Assembly: GCA_005406025.1 (NCBI GenBank) | Contig: BGZK01000013.1 | Location: 1,054,001-1,118,000, forward strand | Reading direction: 5' to 3' | From: Eumeta japonica | Lineage: Eukaryota; Arthropoda; Insecta; Lepidoptera; Psychidae | DNA: 64,000 nucleotides | In this document: piece by piece, positions 37,601 through 49,670 of the stretch | How positions within the stretch are numbered: position 1 is the stretch's first letter | How the letters are laid out: the number at the start of each line of letters is the position of its first letter | Translations under genes and position numbers: made by a program | The notes under the pieces: generated by a model | The model's input: the letters and a program-made list of their open reading frames with translations, nothing else | Databases searched by the model: none | Told to the model about the DNA's origin: nothing

Positions 37601-37908
37601 AAAAATGCTATATAAAAAAAACAACTTACAGTATGTGTACTTATGTACGCGCGGGAGAAGTTATACTATTTGCCATAATTAAAAAAATGTTTTTAATTAC
37701 ATGGAAATTATTAACTATAATAAAATAATAAAAAAACGAGTGCGATAATCAATATCGTCCATATCGTTTAATTTAAATTTTAAAAATTAATATTTATTTT
37801 ATATAAAGTGTAATTAAGGCCGGGGAAAAAGGTTTTCGTATTTCATATACAAATTCACGATAATTTTTCATCATATTTTATTTACATTTAATTACAATAT
37901 GTAACGTC

Positions 37909-38260
37909 GGGGAAAAGTTTTTTGCAATATTATAAGTAAAAAGTTGCAGTAAATCTTTTTGATTGTGCTGTTTGTATCTGGCTAGTTTTAATAACATTGA
38001 GTAGATGACATTTAAAAAAAAAAGAAAAATAAAAAGTAAAAACGGTGCCCTGCTATTTTTCTATTGTTTTTATGTCCACCAAAATGAGTGAATCTAACGT
38101 GAAATTCGATATATTTTGAAGTTTTATTACAAAAGGAAAAATGCGATAAAAATGCAAAAAAAATGTATCGTTTATGAACCTAATGCCGTGTCGATAAGAA
38201 TAGCACAAAAGTGGTCCGAGCGTTATCAATCCTTCAGCTTTTCAGCCTTAGAATTTAAAG
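37909..38260 (+). pseudogene. Mariner 5' end and transposase N-terminus (relic)
   Basis: It contains the 5' terminal repeat, the leader, then ATGAGTGAATCTAACGTG at about 38083 (MSESNV). The decayed reading that follows includes RIAQKWSERYQ after a frameshift. In-frame stops and frameshifts make it non-functional. It corresponds to the N-terminal helix-turn-helix start of a mariner transposase. Confidence 0.55.
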
Positions 38261-38534
38261 TTGTGTTCGTTAATAATTGCCAATGATCTGCAAGTTTTTA
38301 ACAACTGAGCTGATACGTAGGTCGCACTTAATTTTTTTTGAGTTGGCCACTTGACTATAAAATAATAAAACATATTTAAATTAAAATAAATGGAACTTTT
38401 TTGCCAACCTTGTTAGGGAACATACCCACACTACGTGATCCATTTTTTACAATTTATTCACCGCATCCTCTCTAGTTTTCACATAGTAATTCATAAATAC
38501 GATTTTAAATCATTTTTTTTTTTCTAACTGAAAG

Positions 38535-38830
38535 TTAATCAAGGAGAAAAAACTTGTAGTATATGAGTATATGATTCATTATATTTCTTTCAATGAGCTC
38601 GTGTGGGACGCGATTATCGAGCTTTTTTAAATATTCAGGTTTTTTCAAACGAGTCAAAACTGTTTTATGGTCAATTCCCAGCTCTTCGGCTATGTCGTAA
38701 GAACTAATATGTCTATCTTGCTTTACTTTTTTCAAAATGGCATCCATTTTATCCGTACCAGGTCGCCCAGAGCGAGGTTCATCTTTGACGTCAAAATTAT
38801 TCTCATTGTTTTGTGATAAAACTTCACAAT
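38535..38830 (-). pseudogene. Mariner transposase DNA-binding fragment (relic)
   Basis: The minus-strand frame contains DVKDEPRSGRPGTDKMDAIL, then KQDRHISSYDIAEELGIDHK and KKLDNRVPHELIERN. This is the second helix-turn-helix and linker of a mariner transposase, ending before the first catalytic Asp. Upstream codons are deleted between about 38800 and 38830, where the leader joins the coding region directly. It is one of the better-preserved coding pieces in the window but cannot encode a complete enzyme. Confidence 0.75.
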
Positions 38831-39035
38831 GTTTCTAATTTCTATTTTAGATTTAATTAGTCATTTTGGTGTACAGACAAACCATAGAAAAATAGCGAAA
38901 CACCGTATTTACTATTAATTTTGTTTTTTTAAAATGTTATCTATTGAATGGTATCAAAACTAGCCACATACAAACAGCACAATAAAAGAGTTTTACTTTT
39001 TACTTATAAAATTCGAAAAAAAATTTTCCTTAACC

Positions 39036-39299
39036 TTAATATTTATACACTCTATTGAAGTAGTGAATACGTTTCTAACCAAATGTTTCAGCACGAGCGA
39101 TGAAAGTTTATGTACTATTGGAAATTTTATTACATTCAGGGATACAAAACATTAGCTATAAAGCTACCTAAAATAACCTACGAAGGGGGCATTGGACAAT
39201 TAATAAACAAAACTGTTCAACCGTCCTCGTTTGTAAGTTGGGTGTAAGTAAAAATAGTATCCGTTCGTCTTGTGCTTAATTTACGTATTTCGAGCTCGC
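39036..39299. other. Short non-coding stretch
   Basis: Nothing recognised. Confidence 0.4.
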
Positions 39300-39935
39300 T
39301 GATTTGATTTATATAAGGCTTTTAGGGACAATTTTTATCGATTTTTATCCATTACACACGTAACATATAGGTTTCTTTATATTTCAGATGACTAAACCGC
39401 CTCAACATACCCTTTTTCACTCTGGATCACTTTTTTTCAAATCATAACGTTCTCAAATATTCGTACATTTATCTTTCATGTAGAAACTTCAGATTAACCA
39501 GGTATCGTATCTTTTCAGTATTAATTCTATATTTATGTCCTCTGCCACACTCGACTTTCTCTACTCTATACGCTACCAAATGCGCGGATATATTTTTTTT
39601 CTTTGATTTCTTTCCGTGATTTATTTCATATTAAATTGCAAGTCTTCACTGATTTTTTAATTTGTATTAGCATTTTTTTCAAAATTTTAATCATGGTCGC
39701 TCATAAACAACAAACCAGATATATATATATCTCACTTGTTGAACTCATTTTCATGTATATTTTGAATTTTCTCGTGAATACTTTTTCACTGCTCTCAAAC
39801 ACAATGAGCGAGCTAAGTTTAGCCGCTTTTACTTTAACATTTTACTTGAATCATTCAATTCGGTTACCATTTCCTGCAAGCAGCAACTCGATGATGCAAA
39901 GATTACTAAGTCGTCGGAATACAGGAACCGTTTAA
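39300..39935 (-). pseudogene. LINE reverse-transcriptase relic
   Basis: On the minus strand the frame starting near 39935 reads RFLYSDDLVIFASSS, then LQEMVTELNDSSK. This is the reverse-transcriptase catalytic block: YSDD at 39910-39921 stands for the usual YADD, followed by the LQEM...L helix. Further on, decayed pieces such as RVKKGMLRRFSHLKYKE (near 39400) resemble the C-terminal LRWFGH motif of RTE/CR1-like elements. Several stops and frameshifts are present. The + strand 110-codon frame over the same bases is only its antisense shadow. Confidence 0.55.
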
Positions 39936-42086
39936 AGACTAACTCATACATTAGATCACATTCATAATTTTTCAATGCACCCGGTCGGCTATTCCTTGAA
40001 TCGGCCGAACGGGCACGGTTGACGTTGCACTTCTCGGTCTGACGCCTTTGCTACGTCGGACTAGTCAGTATATGCAAATATGCCTTTTATTCAATACGGG
40101 CGCTTCGTACAGAGGTTGCAGTGCCCTTATAAGTTCTCTACCCACGCGATTGATGAACAAAGTATTCTATAAATCATTCCTAATATAAACTTGGTTGTAA
40201 AAAAAAATGTTAGAACAATTACTTTTTGTTCATCTGATATCATTATGTAACTTTGTGATTAAGTAACTAACTTATGTAGTTTGAAAAATTTATATATTTG
40301 ACGTAATTTACGGAAATTCCTCTGACAGAATATAAATCTAAATTATATATATTAGCTTTCGAACAAAAATCTTTGAAATTAATTAACATCGGTATTTCGT
40401 ATCAACAATTGAATCAAACTTAATCTCGTCTTATCATTTAATTGCCCAACACATTATTTTGTAATCGTGTGTTGTGTGAAGGCGTAAGGTCCAAAACCCA
40501 TCGACGCCGATACGATTTTGAATTGTTCAAAAATATTGATTTTTATTACAATATATGTTATCTTTACTCGAAATTTTACATAGTTCACTTTATTTCTACA
40601 TATCAAGCTCTGCAATAGTAGTTATTGTGATTTATTACTTCACTATTAATCTACAAGTAATTATTTGAAAAAAAAAAGAGAAATTATAGTACTGTGTTTC
40701 TTTATAAACGTATTTATTATAAATATAATGTCTTATTATTTTCAAAAATTATAAAGAAAAACTAGTAATTTCAAATGTTACAATAATGCATGCTTGGAAC
40801 GTTGACGAAAAGTTGGCCAAGTGTGAGCTACAGTTATAGGACATTGTGTAGTAAAAAAATTCACAATCATAAGGATTGACAGACTTTACTGTGACTTATT
40901 TTATTTAATGAGATCTATTTTTAGAAACATTTGAATACCTATATCTATTTTTTTGTAAAATTATGTCGCACAGAGGCGATTTGTGTATTAATGTACTTTT
41001 TATCTTATAATAAAAAATTAAATATACATACCGACATATTTTTATAGCAAATCGACGAGGAAATTGGCATGTGAGCCACGAAAAAGCAGGTGGTCACCTG
41101 GAACCTCAAAAGAGTTACCAGTTTGTTATTCTTAGCTAGAAATTGGATATCTGATGAAGGGGAGAGTGGACTGATGGTGAGGAAAGGGGGTGATGGATGG
41201 GGAGTGGGGTGACGGAAAAGGAAGTTAGCCACGGGAACTCTCACTCAATGGACGAAATGAGACAACGGAAGCTGTTACTAACGCCTATATTCTGTAAGAG
41301 AGTGTGATTTTTCACCGGTCGAGCCAGCACTTGTCTCCACCGCAAATAATGTAATAATAATAATAAAGCGCAAGTAAACTTGCCATTTAATAGTTACGAC
41401 CGATTTTACCATGTACTAATTTTTATGAACTTGTTAAATGTTAATCGGCTGTCCACTCACCGGTCACTTGTATGAACATGTGAGTGACGATCGATAATGC
41501 GATTGACAGATTACGGTGCATGGTGAAATCGGTCCTCAACTGCTTGTAACTTTATGGTATACGTCTATAGTTTAATGAATTTTGCTTAGTCATTTACGCC
41601 GACAAAAGTGTTAGTATTGTTGTAATTTTAATAATTAATATACCTATTTAATCGCATTATATCTGTTTTAAAGAGGAATTGTATATTACTCAAAATTCCC
41701 ACTCTTTATAGAGTACCTTTGTTTGTTGTTTGCAGTTTGTTTTTTCTCGTTTAATTTTCTATTTATTCTATTTTGAGTATACTTCTAATGTACATTTACA
41801 TCCGGGATGTAAATAATACAAAGAAATATTGACATATTGGTTATTGTAATCATTTGCTTGTTCGTATTTTATGCTCTTGAATATCGTTCATCCGATCGCG
41901 ATAAAACTTGTGATGTTTGAGGCATAAAAAAGAAAAAGCTTGAATTTGTGTCCGATTTCGTCTACGTGTATGTGTACGATTGGGCCGAGCTAGATATTCT
42001 TTCACTTATAGAAAGTTACATTATCTCCGAGTACTATAGTCTGTATTTTACTTTGTACCTATCATTTACCTCGGCTTCATTCAAAT
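39936..42086. other. AT-rich non-coding stretch
   Basis: No exon. A purine-rich G-run tract lies at 41155-41230. Nothing else is recognised. Confidence 0.45.
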
Positions 42087-42456
42087 CGGAATCCTGATCG
42101 GTAGTAGAATTGAAATCATAAGCGTGTGGGGAATAGAAGTGATAGTCGAGACAGGGAAGGATGGAAATCGAGAACTGGACTAAGGTTGAAATGATTGTGG
42201 GACTAAAATTCGAATTAAGAGCATGACTGAAATCGGAGTTGGAAGCAGCACCGAAATCAAAATTGATCGTGGAACTGCGATCGAGAGCGGAATCTACTTA
42301 AATCTAGTTGTGTTTGGAATCAAAAGTCTGACTGCGATCGAAATCGAGAGTGGGACAAGTTGACAATCAAGAACAAAAGCGGGATCAGAATAGAGAACGG
42401 GATAGCGATCAGGATTGTGATTGAAAACGTGATCAGTGTGTAGTTCTATACACAAA
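42087..42456 (+). repeat. Degenerate GATCGAGA-type minisatellite
   Basis: Short purine-rich units vary around GGGATCGAGATCGAAATC with a 6/12-bp rhythm across ~350 bp. They run directly into a Helitron 3' tail at 42457. The same units appear ahead of the tail at 61811 and behind the inverted tail at 49310, so they seem to belong to one Helitron family. Confidence 0.6.
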
Positions 42457-42500
42457 ATGAAGGAATTCATTCTATGTTCACGCAGGTTGAACCGCGATCC
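42457..42500 (+). mobile_element. Helitron 3'-tail fragment
   Basis: ATGAAGGAATTCATTCTATG then CACGCAGGTTGAACCGCG is collinear with the tail at 54778-54828; the final CTAG is lost. Confidence 0.5.
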
Positions 42501-45124
42501 TGTTATGTACCGCAGGCCAAGACAAGTGAGTCAGTTGCTATTGTCATAAACGCTCGTGGATTGGGATGACAAATGGTAGTTAACGAAATGTCACCCTGTC
42601 TAGAGAATCGAAATTTAAATTCGATAGACAATATCCGCTCCGATATACAAGCTTGCGGTTACGAATGCGTCGAATATACTGTCATTTGTGGCGTACATGA
42701 AGATATTCATCTTCATTTCTCGGGTATAAATGTATATTATATCTGCAATGTGCACCGCGCTTTGTCAAAAGTATTTGTTCCAAATGTTTGTGTCATACTA
42801 TATTTAAAGAAAAAAATTAGATTATTTCCATGTATATACAATTCTTATAAGAATAATTTTGCACCAATAGACAACCGTAAATCGGATTGTTTGGAGAGCA
42901 AATCTTCAAACTTTATTGTGGCATCATTCATGTCTATATTTATTCTATATATTTTTTCCATTAAATCATAATTAAAGAACTGACACCGAAATGATTAAAT
43001 TTTACAGTTTTTTTTTTCATTATAATCCGAAACATGAAAAAAATATTCTAAGCATATTACATAATTCATGTAAAGATCGCCGGCCAACATGAGAGTCGTT
43101 AGTAATTGTTGAAATCATTAATTTGCAAGAAACTAGTAAATTAATGCGTCAATAAAAATGTATGAAGTTGTGCGGGTCGTATCGGATCGGGTCGGTTTCT
43201 GTGAATTCAGACCTTAAATTGCGTAATGCAATTGCAGCTGCAAGGTTCGCCGTATATAGGAGTCCGTCAGTCAAACAAAAGATTGAACACTTGCTTAATT
43301 TCTCAGTCACACGCACCTAGCGATTGTGCTATTTTAATTGTAATGTAATTATACCATCGGCTTGCTCACGACCTCACACAATCTTAACGAGATGGAATGT
43401 GTGTTTTGTCTTCTACCGTACTTCTAAAGTCTATTACAACCGTTATAATACAAGACTTTTAAACCAAATAATGCATTCGGGTTCCGACGTTTCAACCGGC
43501 CATGTGCCTACACTATTCTTGAAACTACGTGTTACAGCTATGTTGTCATGGAATCAGTATTTATGCCGAATCGAACTCGTTTTTTGGATTCCGTATCCAA
43601 CGGAACTAAGTCTAGTGTTGTAGGTCAGCCGCCCGAATGTAGCTGCGTCGCTTACCGTTACCTCGCTGCTATTCTTAAAAACTAGTCCTATTTTCTCATA
43701 GTTCACATTGATTGTGTAAAATGGTAATTTGATGTGTAAACATGGTCAGAGTTAAATTTGTGTTGGCGTCACGCGAAGTTATGTTGAATGACTCATAGCG
43801 CATCCTGTTTTAATTCTAAATTCGAATTTTATTCATTTGAATAGGTGTCTATATTATCATTTCAATTTAAAGGGTTATTACATAAAAAAGTGAATATGAA
43901 TTAAAATATTATAAATCATAAATGTCATTATATGATTTATAATGAAATGAACTCAACTAATATTTAAATATTTTTATCATTATCAATTAAAGAAACGTCA
44001 ATTGATTTATTTTTATGGACAACGAAAATGCATAATTTCGTTACATAACTCAGTTTATTTATTAATTTCAAGTAGTAATTAGTAGTGGTAGTTCTATTAT
44101 GTGAGATTCATTTTAGAATATTGTTTTTAAAATGAAATCACGATTAACAGACGTACGCGAGCCCCATCACTCGCACACATTTTTTTGTTAAGATCGAAAA
44201 ATTTTGTATCAATTTCGATTCGACGGTTCATTTTATATTTCGAAAACGTATCGTTTTGTTCTCTTATAGCATCATATCCCACAACAAAATAATGGTTAAA
44301 ACACGAAATAGTTCTTTTGAACTAATGCGAAGAAAGTATATGCAGATTTGTAATAATGGTATTCGGCTGCTCCAAAACAGAATTATTTAGAATCTTAAAT
44401 TAAGAAAAGTACAGAACCTCTTAACTGTATCGGGCGGACCCACAGTTGTCGGTATTCTAAGAATTACGTGGCTTTTCTTTATTTATATTGGAGCTATCGT
44501 GATTTTAAATTGTCTAGAACGCTTGCCCGACATTGAACCTCATCTGATCTTTTCATCGTATACATTATTATTTCATTATGTATTTTAGCGGAATCAGGGT
44601 CGTTACTACAATTTTTTTGTTTGTCATATATTGTTTTCACCTTGTATTTATTAATAGTGTAGCGTGTGTATATTATTACTAAACTTGTATTATTCGGCCT
44701 TTGATTATCACCATTAGGGGACAAAGTTCATGTTAATATTCGATGACAATATTAGAAATCGGTGATTAGGTTTCCATAACATTTATTATTTTTCCGTATC
44801 TACGAATGATCCTCGGTGGTGAAAAATATATGGTGTTAATTTACATCAGTTATATATCTATCTATGCACCGACTTAGATCCGTGAATTTGTGCTTGGGAA
44901 TGTGAAAGTTGCTACAGGTAAATAATTGCTACTATTTTATGCGTTACCGTTAGAGTGTGCCGAACCGTTAATTTGCCAATCGAGAAAGTAATTTGCAACT
45001 AAATCGATACATTCTGTCATAGTGCAATCTTCAGTCTTGATATTATAACCGATTCGAGATGTTCGCCGATGTATATGGAAGTGAATATTTGAGCCGAGCA
45101 TGTGACTATGTGACTCTCGTAATG
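42501..45124. other. AT-rich non-coding stretch
   Basis: The 132-codon ATG frame at 42573-42971 is among the longest in the window. It is AT-driven, has no recognisable domain and no splice context. The frame at 43324-43623 is also unrecognised. Confidence 0.4.
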
Positions 45125-45245
45125 TGCGTGGCCGTTGGCGCTGGGCGGCCCGGGTCCGGTTCGCGACGCGCGCGGCGTCAGCGCGCGACTCGTCCTTGCC
45201 AGGAATGCGAGGTCGACGCGGCTGCGGCTGCCGGCGCCGACCCTC
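45125..45245. promoter_or_regulatory. CpG-rich patch
   Basis: About 120 bp of very CpG-dense sequence. Frames on both strands are GC-driven. Candidate regulatory patch only. Confidence 0.3.
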
Positions 45246-45460
45246 TTGTGAAACATCGAATAATTTCAACGCAAATAATAGTCGCTTGCCTGTTCTACGC
45301 GTGACCACTGTCACATGTTTTTTTTTCTTCTATCTGGCAATTGGCAAAAATTATCGGCGCTATGATCTCATTAAATATAAATAATATTTCGTTTTACTTT
45401 ATTTCTTTTCTCACCGTAAAAAGATTTCATTTAACCATTTCGGGAGTGTTATATATTATA

Positions 45461-46759
45461 TTAGGAGTACAAATAAGTTTCCGCCATTTTTTGTCAATAC
45501 AATAATATTTATTGTGAAAGCGGTGATTTAATTTTAATCGAAGTATGGTCCATCACTGGCAACTACTTTTTTCCATCTTTCAAGCAGCGTTCGGATTCCA
45601 AGTCTGAAGAACTCCTTATCTTTTGAGACTATCCACGAATCAACCCAATTTTTGGTATCTTCATATGATGTGAACCGCTGCTCTGACAGAGCATGTGCCA
45701 TTGACCGGAACAGATGATAGTCGGACGGTGCAATGTCTGGTGAATACGGAGGGTGGGGTAGTACTTCTCAATAAAGTGTTTGCAAATAGTTTTTCATCTG
45801 AACCGCTACACACAGACGAGCATTATCATGTAGAAGAATAATTTTGTCGTGTCTGGAGACTACTCCAGATTAAGGGCGTTTTTCCTTCCGAGCTCGGCTC
45901 AATCTCGCCAATTGTGTTTGGTATGTAATTCCAGTGATTTTTTTTTTGCTTGGATTAAGCAACTCTTAATACACCACACCCAGCTGATCCCACCAAATAC
46001 ACAACATGAGTTTTTTTTCCATAAATATTCGGTTTTTCTGTGGATGTTGACGCGTGGCCAGGTAGTCCCCATGATGTTCGTCTTTTTGGATTATCATTAT
46101 ATATCAACTTTTCATCACCAGTGACGATTCGATGTAAAAAACTTTTTTTTATGACTAGCTAGCAGCATTTCACTCATGCATAATCGGCGTTCAACATCTC
46201 TTGGCTTTAATTCGAATGGAACCCAATTACTTTGTATATGAATCATTCCTAACAATTTTAAACGATGCGAGACTGCTTGCCGAGTGATTTCTAAAGTAAT
46301 TGTAAGTTTCTTTTGTGTTCGATACGAATCTTCCTCCAATAATTCTTCCAATTCTGCATCCTCATAAAATTTTAGCCTTCCACTGCGATCTTTATCTTCT
46401 ACGTTAAAATCACCGTTTTTTAAACTTTTGAAACCACTCACGACGTTTTCTTACTCAAGGCAGCCTCATTATATGCTTCTACGAGCAATCGTTGTACCTC
46501 AGCTGCAGACTTTTTTGAATTAAAAAAGTAATTAAAAGTATAAAAGTTCCCGCAAATGACGCTTATTTGACTAAAATTTAGATATTTTTGGATAAAAAAA
46601 AATATATGATGCTAATATGAAGTTAATAATATGATAGGGTTATGTTTTTCTTGAATGAGCAACCTAATTTTCAAGCCGGTTATCATCTGCGAATTCTAAC
46701 GTAAGAAGCCTCGTGCCATGCCATCTCTCAAAACGGCGGAAACTTATTTGTACTCCTAA
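45461..46759 (-). mobile_element. Complete mauritiana-type mariner element
   Basis: The 1299-bp element is bounded by terminal inverted repeats TTAGGAGTACAAATAAGTTT, which match perfectly for at least 25 bases. TA flanks each side (45459-45460, 46760-46761). Length, TA target duplication and the minus-strand transposase relic identify a mariner. The intact ends suggest a fairly recent insertion. Confidence 0.9.
45534..46570 (-). pseudogene. Mariner transposase, frameshifted (mauritiana-like)
   Basis: Reading leftwards, the order is KKSAAEVQRLLVEAYNEAAL (N-terminal helix-turn-helix), FNVEDKDRSGRLKFYEDAEL, SHRLKLLGMIHIQSNWVPFE, then VTGDEK (first Asp, ~46100), ILLHDNAR (second Asp, ~45835) and PPYSPDIAPSDYHLF (third Asp, ~45745). 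It ends ASDGPYFD, stop 45534-45536. All three Asp of a DD34D mariner are readable. Single-base frameshifts near 46440 and 46150 and further changes downstream break the gene. The longest unbroken piece is 46115-46441. The intact enzyme would cut the element at its ends and insert it at TA. Confidence 0.88.
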
Positions 46760-46761
46760 TA

Positions 46762-47854
46762 TATATACAAATATAAATCTATACGAAAAATGCAAATAAA
46801 ATCACTGATTTCTCTTTATCTCGATTTTTTTTAATTTGAAATTTTCTGTTTAAACTGAGCTAATTCTCAAAAAGCTAAAAATAGTCTTATCTCTTCTTCT
46901 TCGACTTTCTTTTCAAATTCATTTTTAAAAAAGTCATTTTAAGATACATATTGCTTCTAAAACCAAAATTAATTTTAGAAGTGGCTTTCTCTAAAAGTGA
47001 GTTTTAAAAGAGATAGTGAAAGAAGCTTTTTATATGTAAAATTTAAATTTTGAACTAATGGGGCTGAGAAGTATTGACATATAATTTTTTCTATACATTT
47101 GTATTGGTAAAATTAACATTAGATATGTTTTATAACTGTTAGCTTATTTTTCTCATTAGAATTAAAAAATCCGAGCGAACAAATCTAAAAATCCAGAGAC
47201 ATCTTCATTAATGTGATTTGATCATAAACAGGGTAAAAATCAAAATAAAAATAATTTAACTATCTGTGTTAAATAATTATAATCCATTTAGGACCCTTTT
47301 ATTCTATTTTATTTTCAAAATGAGTTTGGATTTAGAATTATATTGTAAAAGAGATTTTTTTTTTAAACATTTAAAGAGAGGCTATAAAAGAGAAACTTAA
47401 AAAGTATCTACTAAGATATTTGTTTATATATTACGTTATTATAATTTTTTTGAGTTGAAATTAAAATTAATATTTTAGTATTCACAAAGCATTATTTGAT
47501 AATGAAACAGGCTACTTACATGAATTACTATTTATAAAATAAGTAAATATATAAGGGTTTAATAATTATTAAACATTACGTGATTATTATTTTATTTTAA
47601 ATATAGTTACATTTAATTAAAAACAAATGTCGAAAATTTGATGCAAGAAGTGCCACCCCTAATTCCACAAATTGAACTGTTTTATGCAAATTATTAATGG
47701 AACTAGACTATTTAGATACATAAATCTGTTTTACTTTAGGCAATATTTTGTTCTAAATGCTTAGTAATTAGATATAGCCAAGTATTTTATACTATTTATT
47801 AGTTCATAAACGTCACAATTTTTTTTGCGTTTTGTGACGCATTTTTCCTTTTTT
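46762..47854. other. Very AT-rich non-coding stretch
   Basis: No exon or named repeat; long A and T runs dominate. Confidence 0.45.
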
Positions 47855-48065
47855 TTTTGTGATAAAACTTCAAAATGTATTGAATTTCTACGTTAGATTC
47901 ACTTCTTTCGGTGGACAGAAAAACAATAGAAAAATAGCGTTTTTACTTTTTTTTAAAAAATGTCATCTATTTAATGGTATCAAAACTAGCCAGATACAAA
48001 CAACACAACCAAAGAGATGTCACTGCAACTTTTTACTTGTGTAATAAAAAAAAACTTTTCCCAAC
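47855..48065 (-). mobile_element. Mariner 5'-end fragment
   Basis: The minus strand starts at GGGAAAAGTTTTTTTTTATT (48065 leftwards) and runs through CTGGCTAGTTTTGATACCAT to the region of the transposase start near 47900. Transposase coding is absent beyond that. Same family as 21125, 37909 and 57319. Confidence 0.75.
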
Positions 48066-49309
48066 ATATTACACGGTTCTTATTGGTCCTTAAGCTGTTC
48101 TTATTATTTTATATTATTTATATGCCTTCCTTTTCAATTATTTAATTTTCATGTTCCTTTTTTGTTTCATTTCTTTTATCTTTTGCCTTGTTTGGAAAAA
48201 AAATCCAATTGTTTCCATATTGATGTTTCTTTTTCTAGAGTACCAGGTTTGTTGTGTGTCCTCCCACAGTTTTTATTCGAGTTTGAAACGATTTGGTTGT
48301 CGAGGTGTTCCACGCTGACAGAGTGCATGCGTGTAAAGTGGGGGAATATAGATTCGCCACGACGGTGGCTCGACGCGCCCTCTGGAACTCTGAACGAATA
48401 GTTTAATTTGACTTCCGTTAAAATTTCATATGTCGATTCTGATTTGAAAGCAGTACTTCGATCATGTGGTGGCCGTCGATCAGCGCGTATCAGTTACGAA
48501 TAGTAATTTATTTTCGAGTTACTTTATAATTTATGACAAATTAATTATGAGCGTATATAAAACGATGACGATACAAAATACAGAATCTAGTTATAATTTA
48601 CTTTTAAGATGTGTATTGAGATTAAACGGTCATTTCAAAGTAAAACCTCGCCCACAGTCAAAGGAGATGACTCTCTATATTTTTTGGTTCCCAAATAGGA
48701 TAATGTTATTATTCGAACAAAATTCTGAGAAATAATTGATACTGTGGGGTTACCCCAGCTTTATGTTAATCTCGAGTTCAATCGAGTCTCTTAATATTTT
48801 CAAAAACCATTTTTTTCCTTTCAAATCCTTTGAATGATGAAAAATAAATAATAAACATGTTTATATTCATAATTTTATTAGCCATATCTTTAAAGAATTG
48901 ATGATTAAAGAAGTTTTTATGTCAATGGACTCGTTTTATACGTTCTAGAGCTGATTTAACATTGAAATTGTTTAGATTAGTAATTTAAAAGCTATTTTTA
49001 TGAATTAAAGAAGTAGTATACCTTCTAAACATTTTGTAAACTTGGCTTAACCAATATTGACGGGTCTTTCGGCGTTCGAAGCAGATTTTTGAGGCTTAGA
49101 GGTGATTTAGTTTCGAAATAAATATTTGTTAAGTTAAAAATCATTTAGAAAACGATATATTGTGTGTATATGGCATAGCTTACTGTGTAATACAAGTTGC
49201 CGTTTCATCATGTAGTGCCTGCAGTGCAAACTCGCAGTTTATACTATCTGGAAATAAAATAGAATTAAAAAAAGGAATAATATTTATTTTATTTATTATA
49301 TACTATTAT
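48066..49309. other. AT-rich non-coding stretch
   Basis: A more balanced segment at 48230-48420 has an 80-codon frame without a recognisable product. No exon supported. Confidence 0.4.
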
Positions 49310-49670
49310 GCCTATGGCTCAGCCCGCGTGGAAATAGAATTAATTACGTATTTTCTATTTCGAGTAATCTTGTTGCCAATTTGTTCTCTATTAAAATCCT
49401 GCGTTTCTCTTTTTTCCAGTTGCGCTATCGCTTTCGATTTCGATATCGATCCCGCTTTTCATATCGATTCAGATTTATTGAACATTATTGCACAGCAAAG
49501 CATTGGCGATAGGTATAGAATATCTTGCGTATAATTTAGAAAATATTCTATATGTGTGTTAAATTTCATCTAAATCCGTCCAGCCGCTTATGCGTAATTG
49601 AGTTACAAACAATCAAATATCGTTAGTTTCATGTTTCTAACAACCCGCCTTAGCTTCGTACGGGATTCAA
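49310..49670 (-). mobile_element. Inverted Helitron fragments
   Basis: GGCTCAGCCCGCGTGG at 49317-49332 is the reverse complement of the Helitron tail hairpin. Inverted GATCG/GATATCGAAATCG units follow at 49440-49470. A second tail-like block (CGGGATTCAAG, 49660-49670) closes the region. The 124-codon + frame at 49160-49534 crosses this repeat and is not a gene. Confidence 0.45.

Larger units (their letters stand above)
37817..39035 (-). mobile_element. Rearranged mariner with a second mariner end inside
   Basis: The outer ends fit one minus-strand mariner: the left edge is its 3' end (GGCCGGGGAAAAAGG at 37819, matching the inverted 58440-58506 end) and the right edge its 5' end (near 39035). 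Inside, at 37909, a second 5' end of the same family begins in the + direction (GTCGGGGAAAAGTTTTTTGC). It carries an ATG and decayed N-terminal codons, and stops near 38260. This is a nested insertion or recombination product. Confidence 0.65.

Noticed and set aside
39603..39935. 110-codon + strand open frame
   Set aside because: Antisense shadow of the minus-strand reverse-transcriptase relic.
42573..42971. 132-codon ATG open frame on the + strand
   Set aside because: AT-driven composition, no recognisable domain, no splice or UTR context; chance frame length is plausible in 64 kb.
49160..49534. 124-codon open frame on the + strand
   Set aside because: Its second half runs through inverted Helitron tail and GATCG-unit sequence; hydrophobic, AT-driven start. 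Repeat, not gene.
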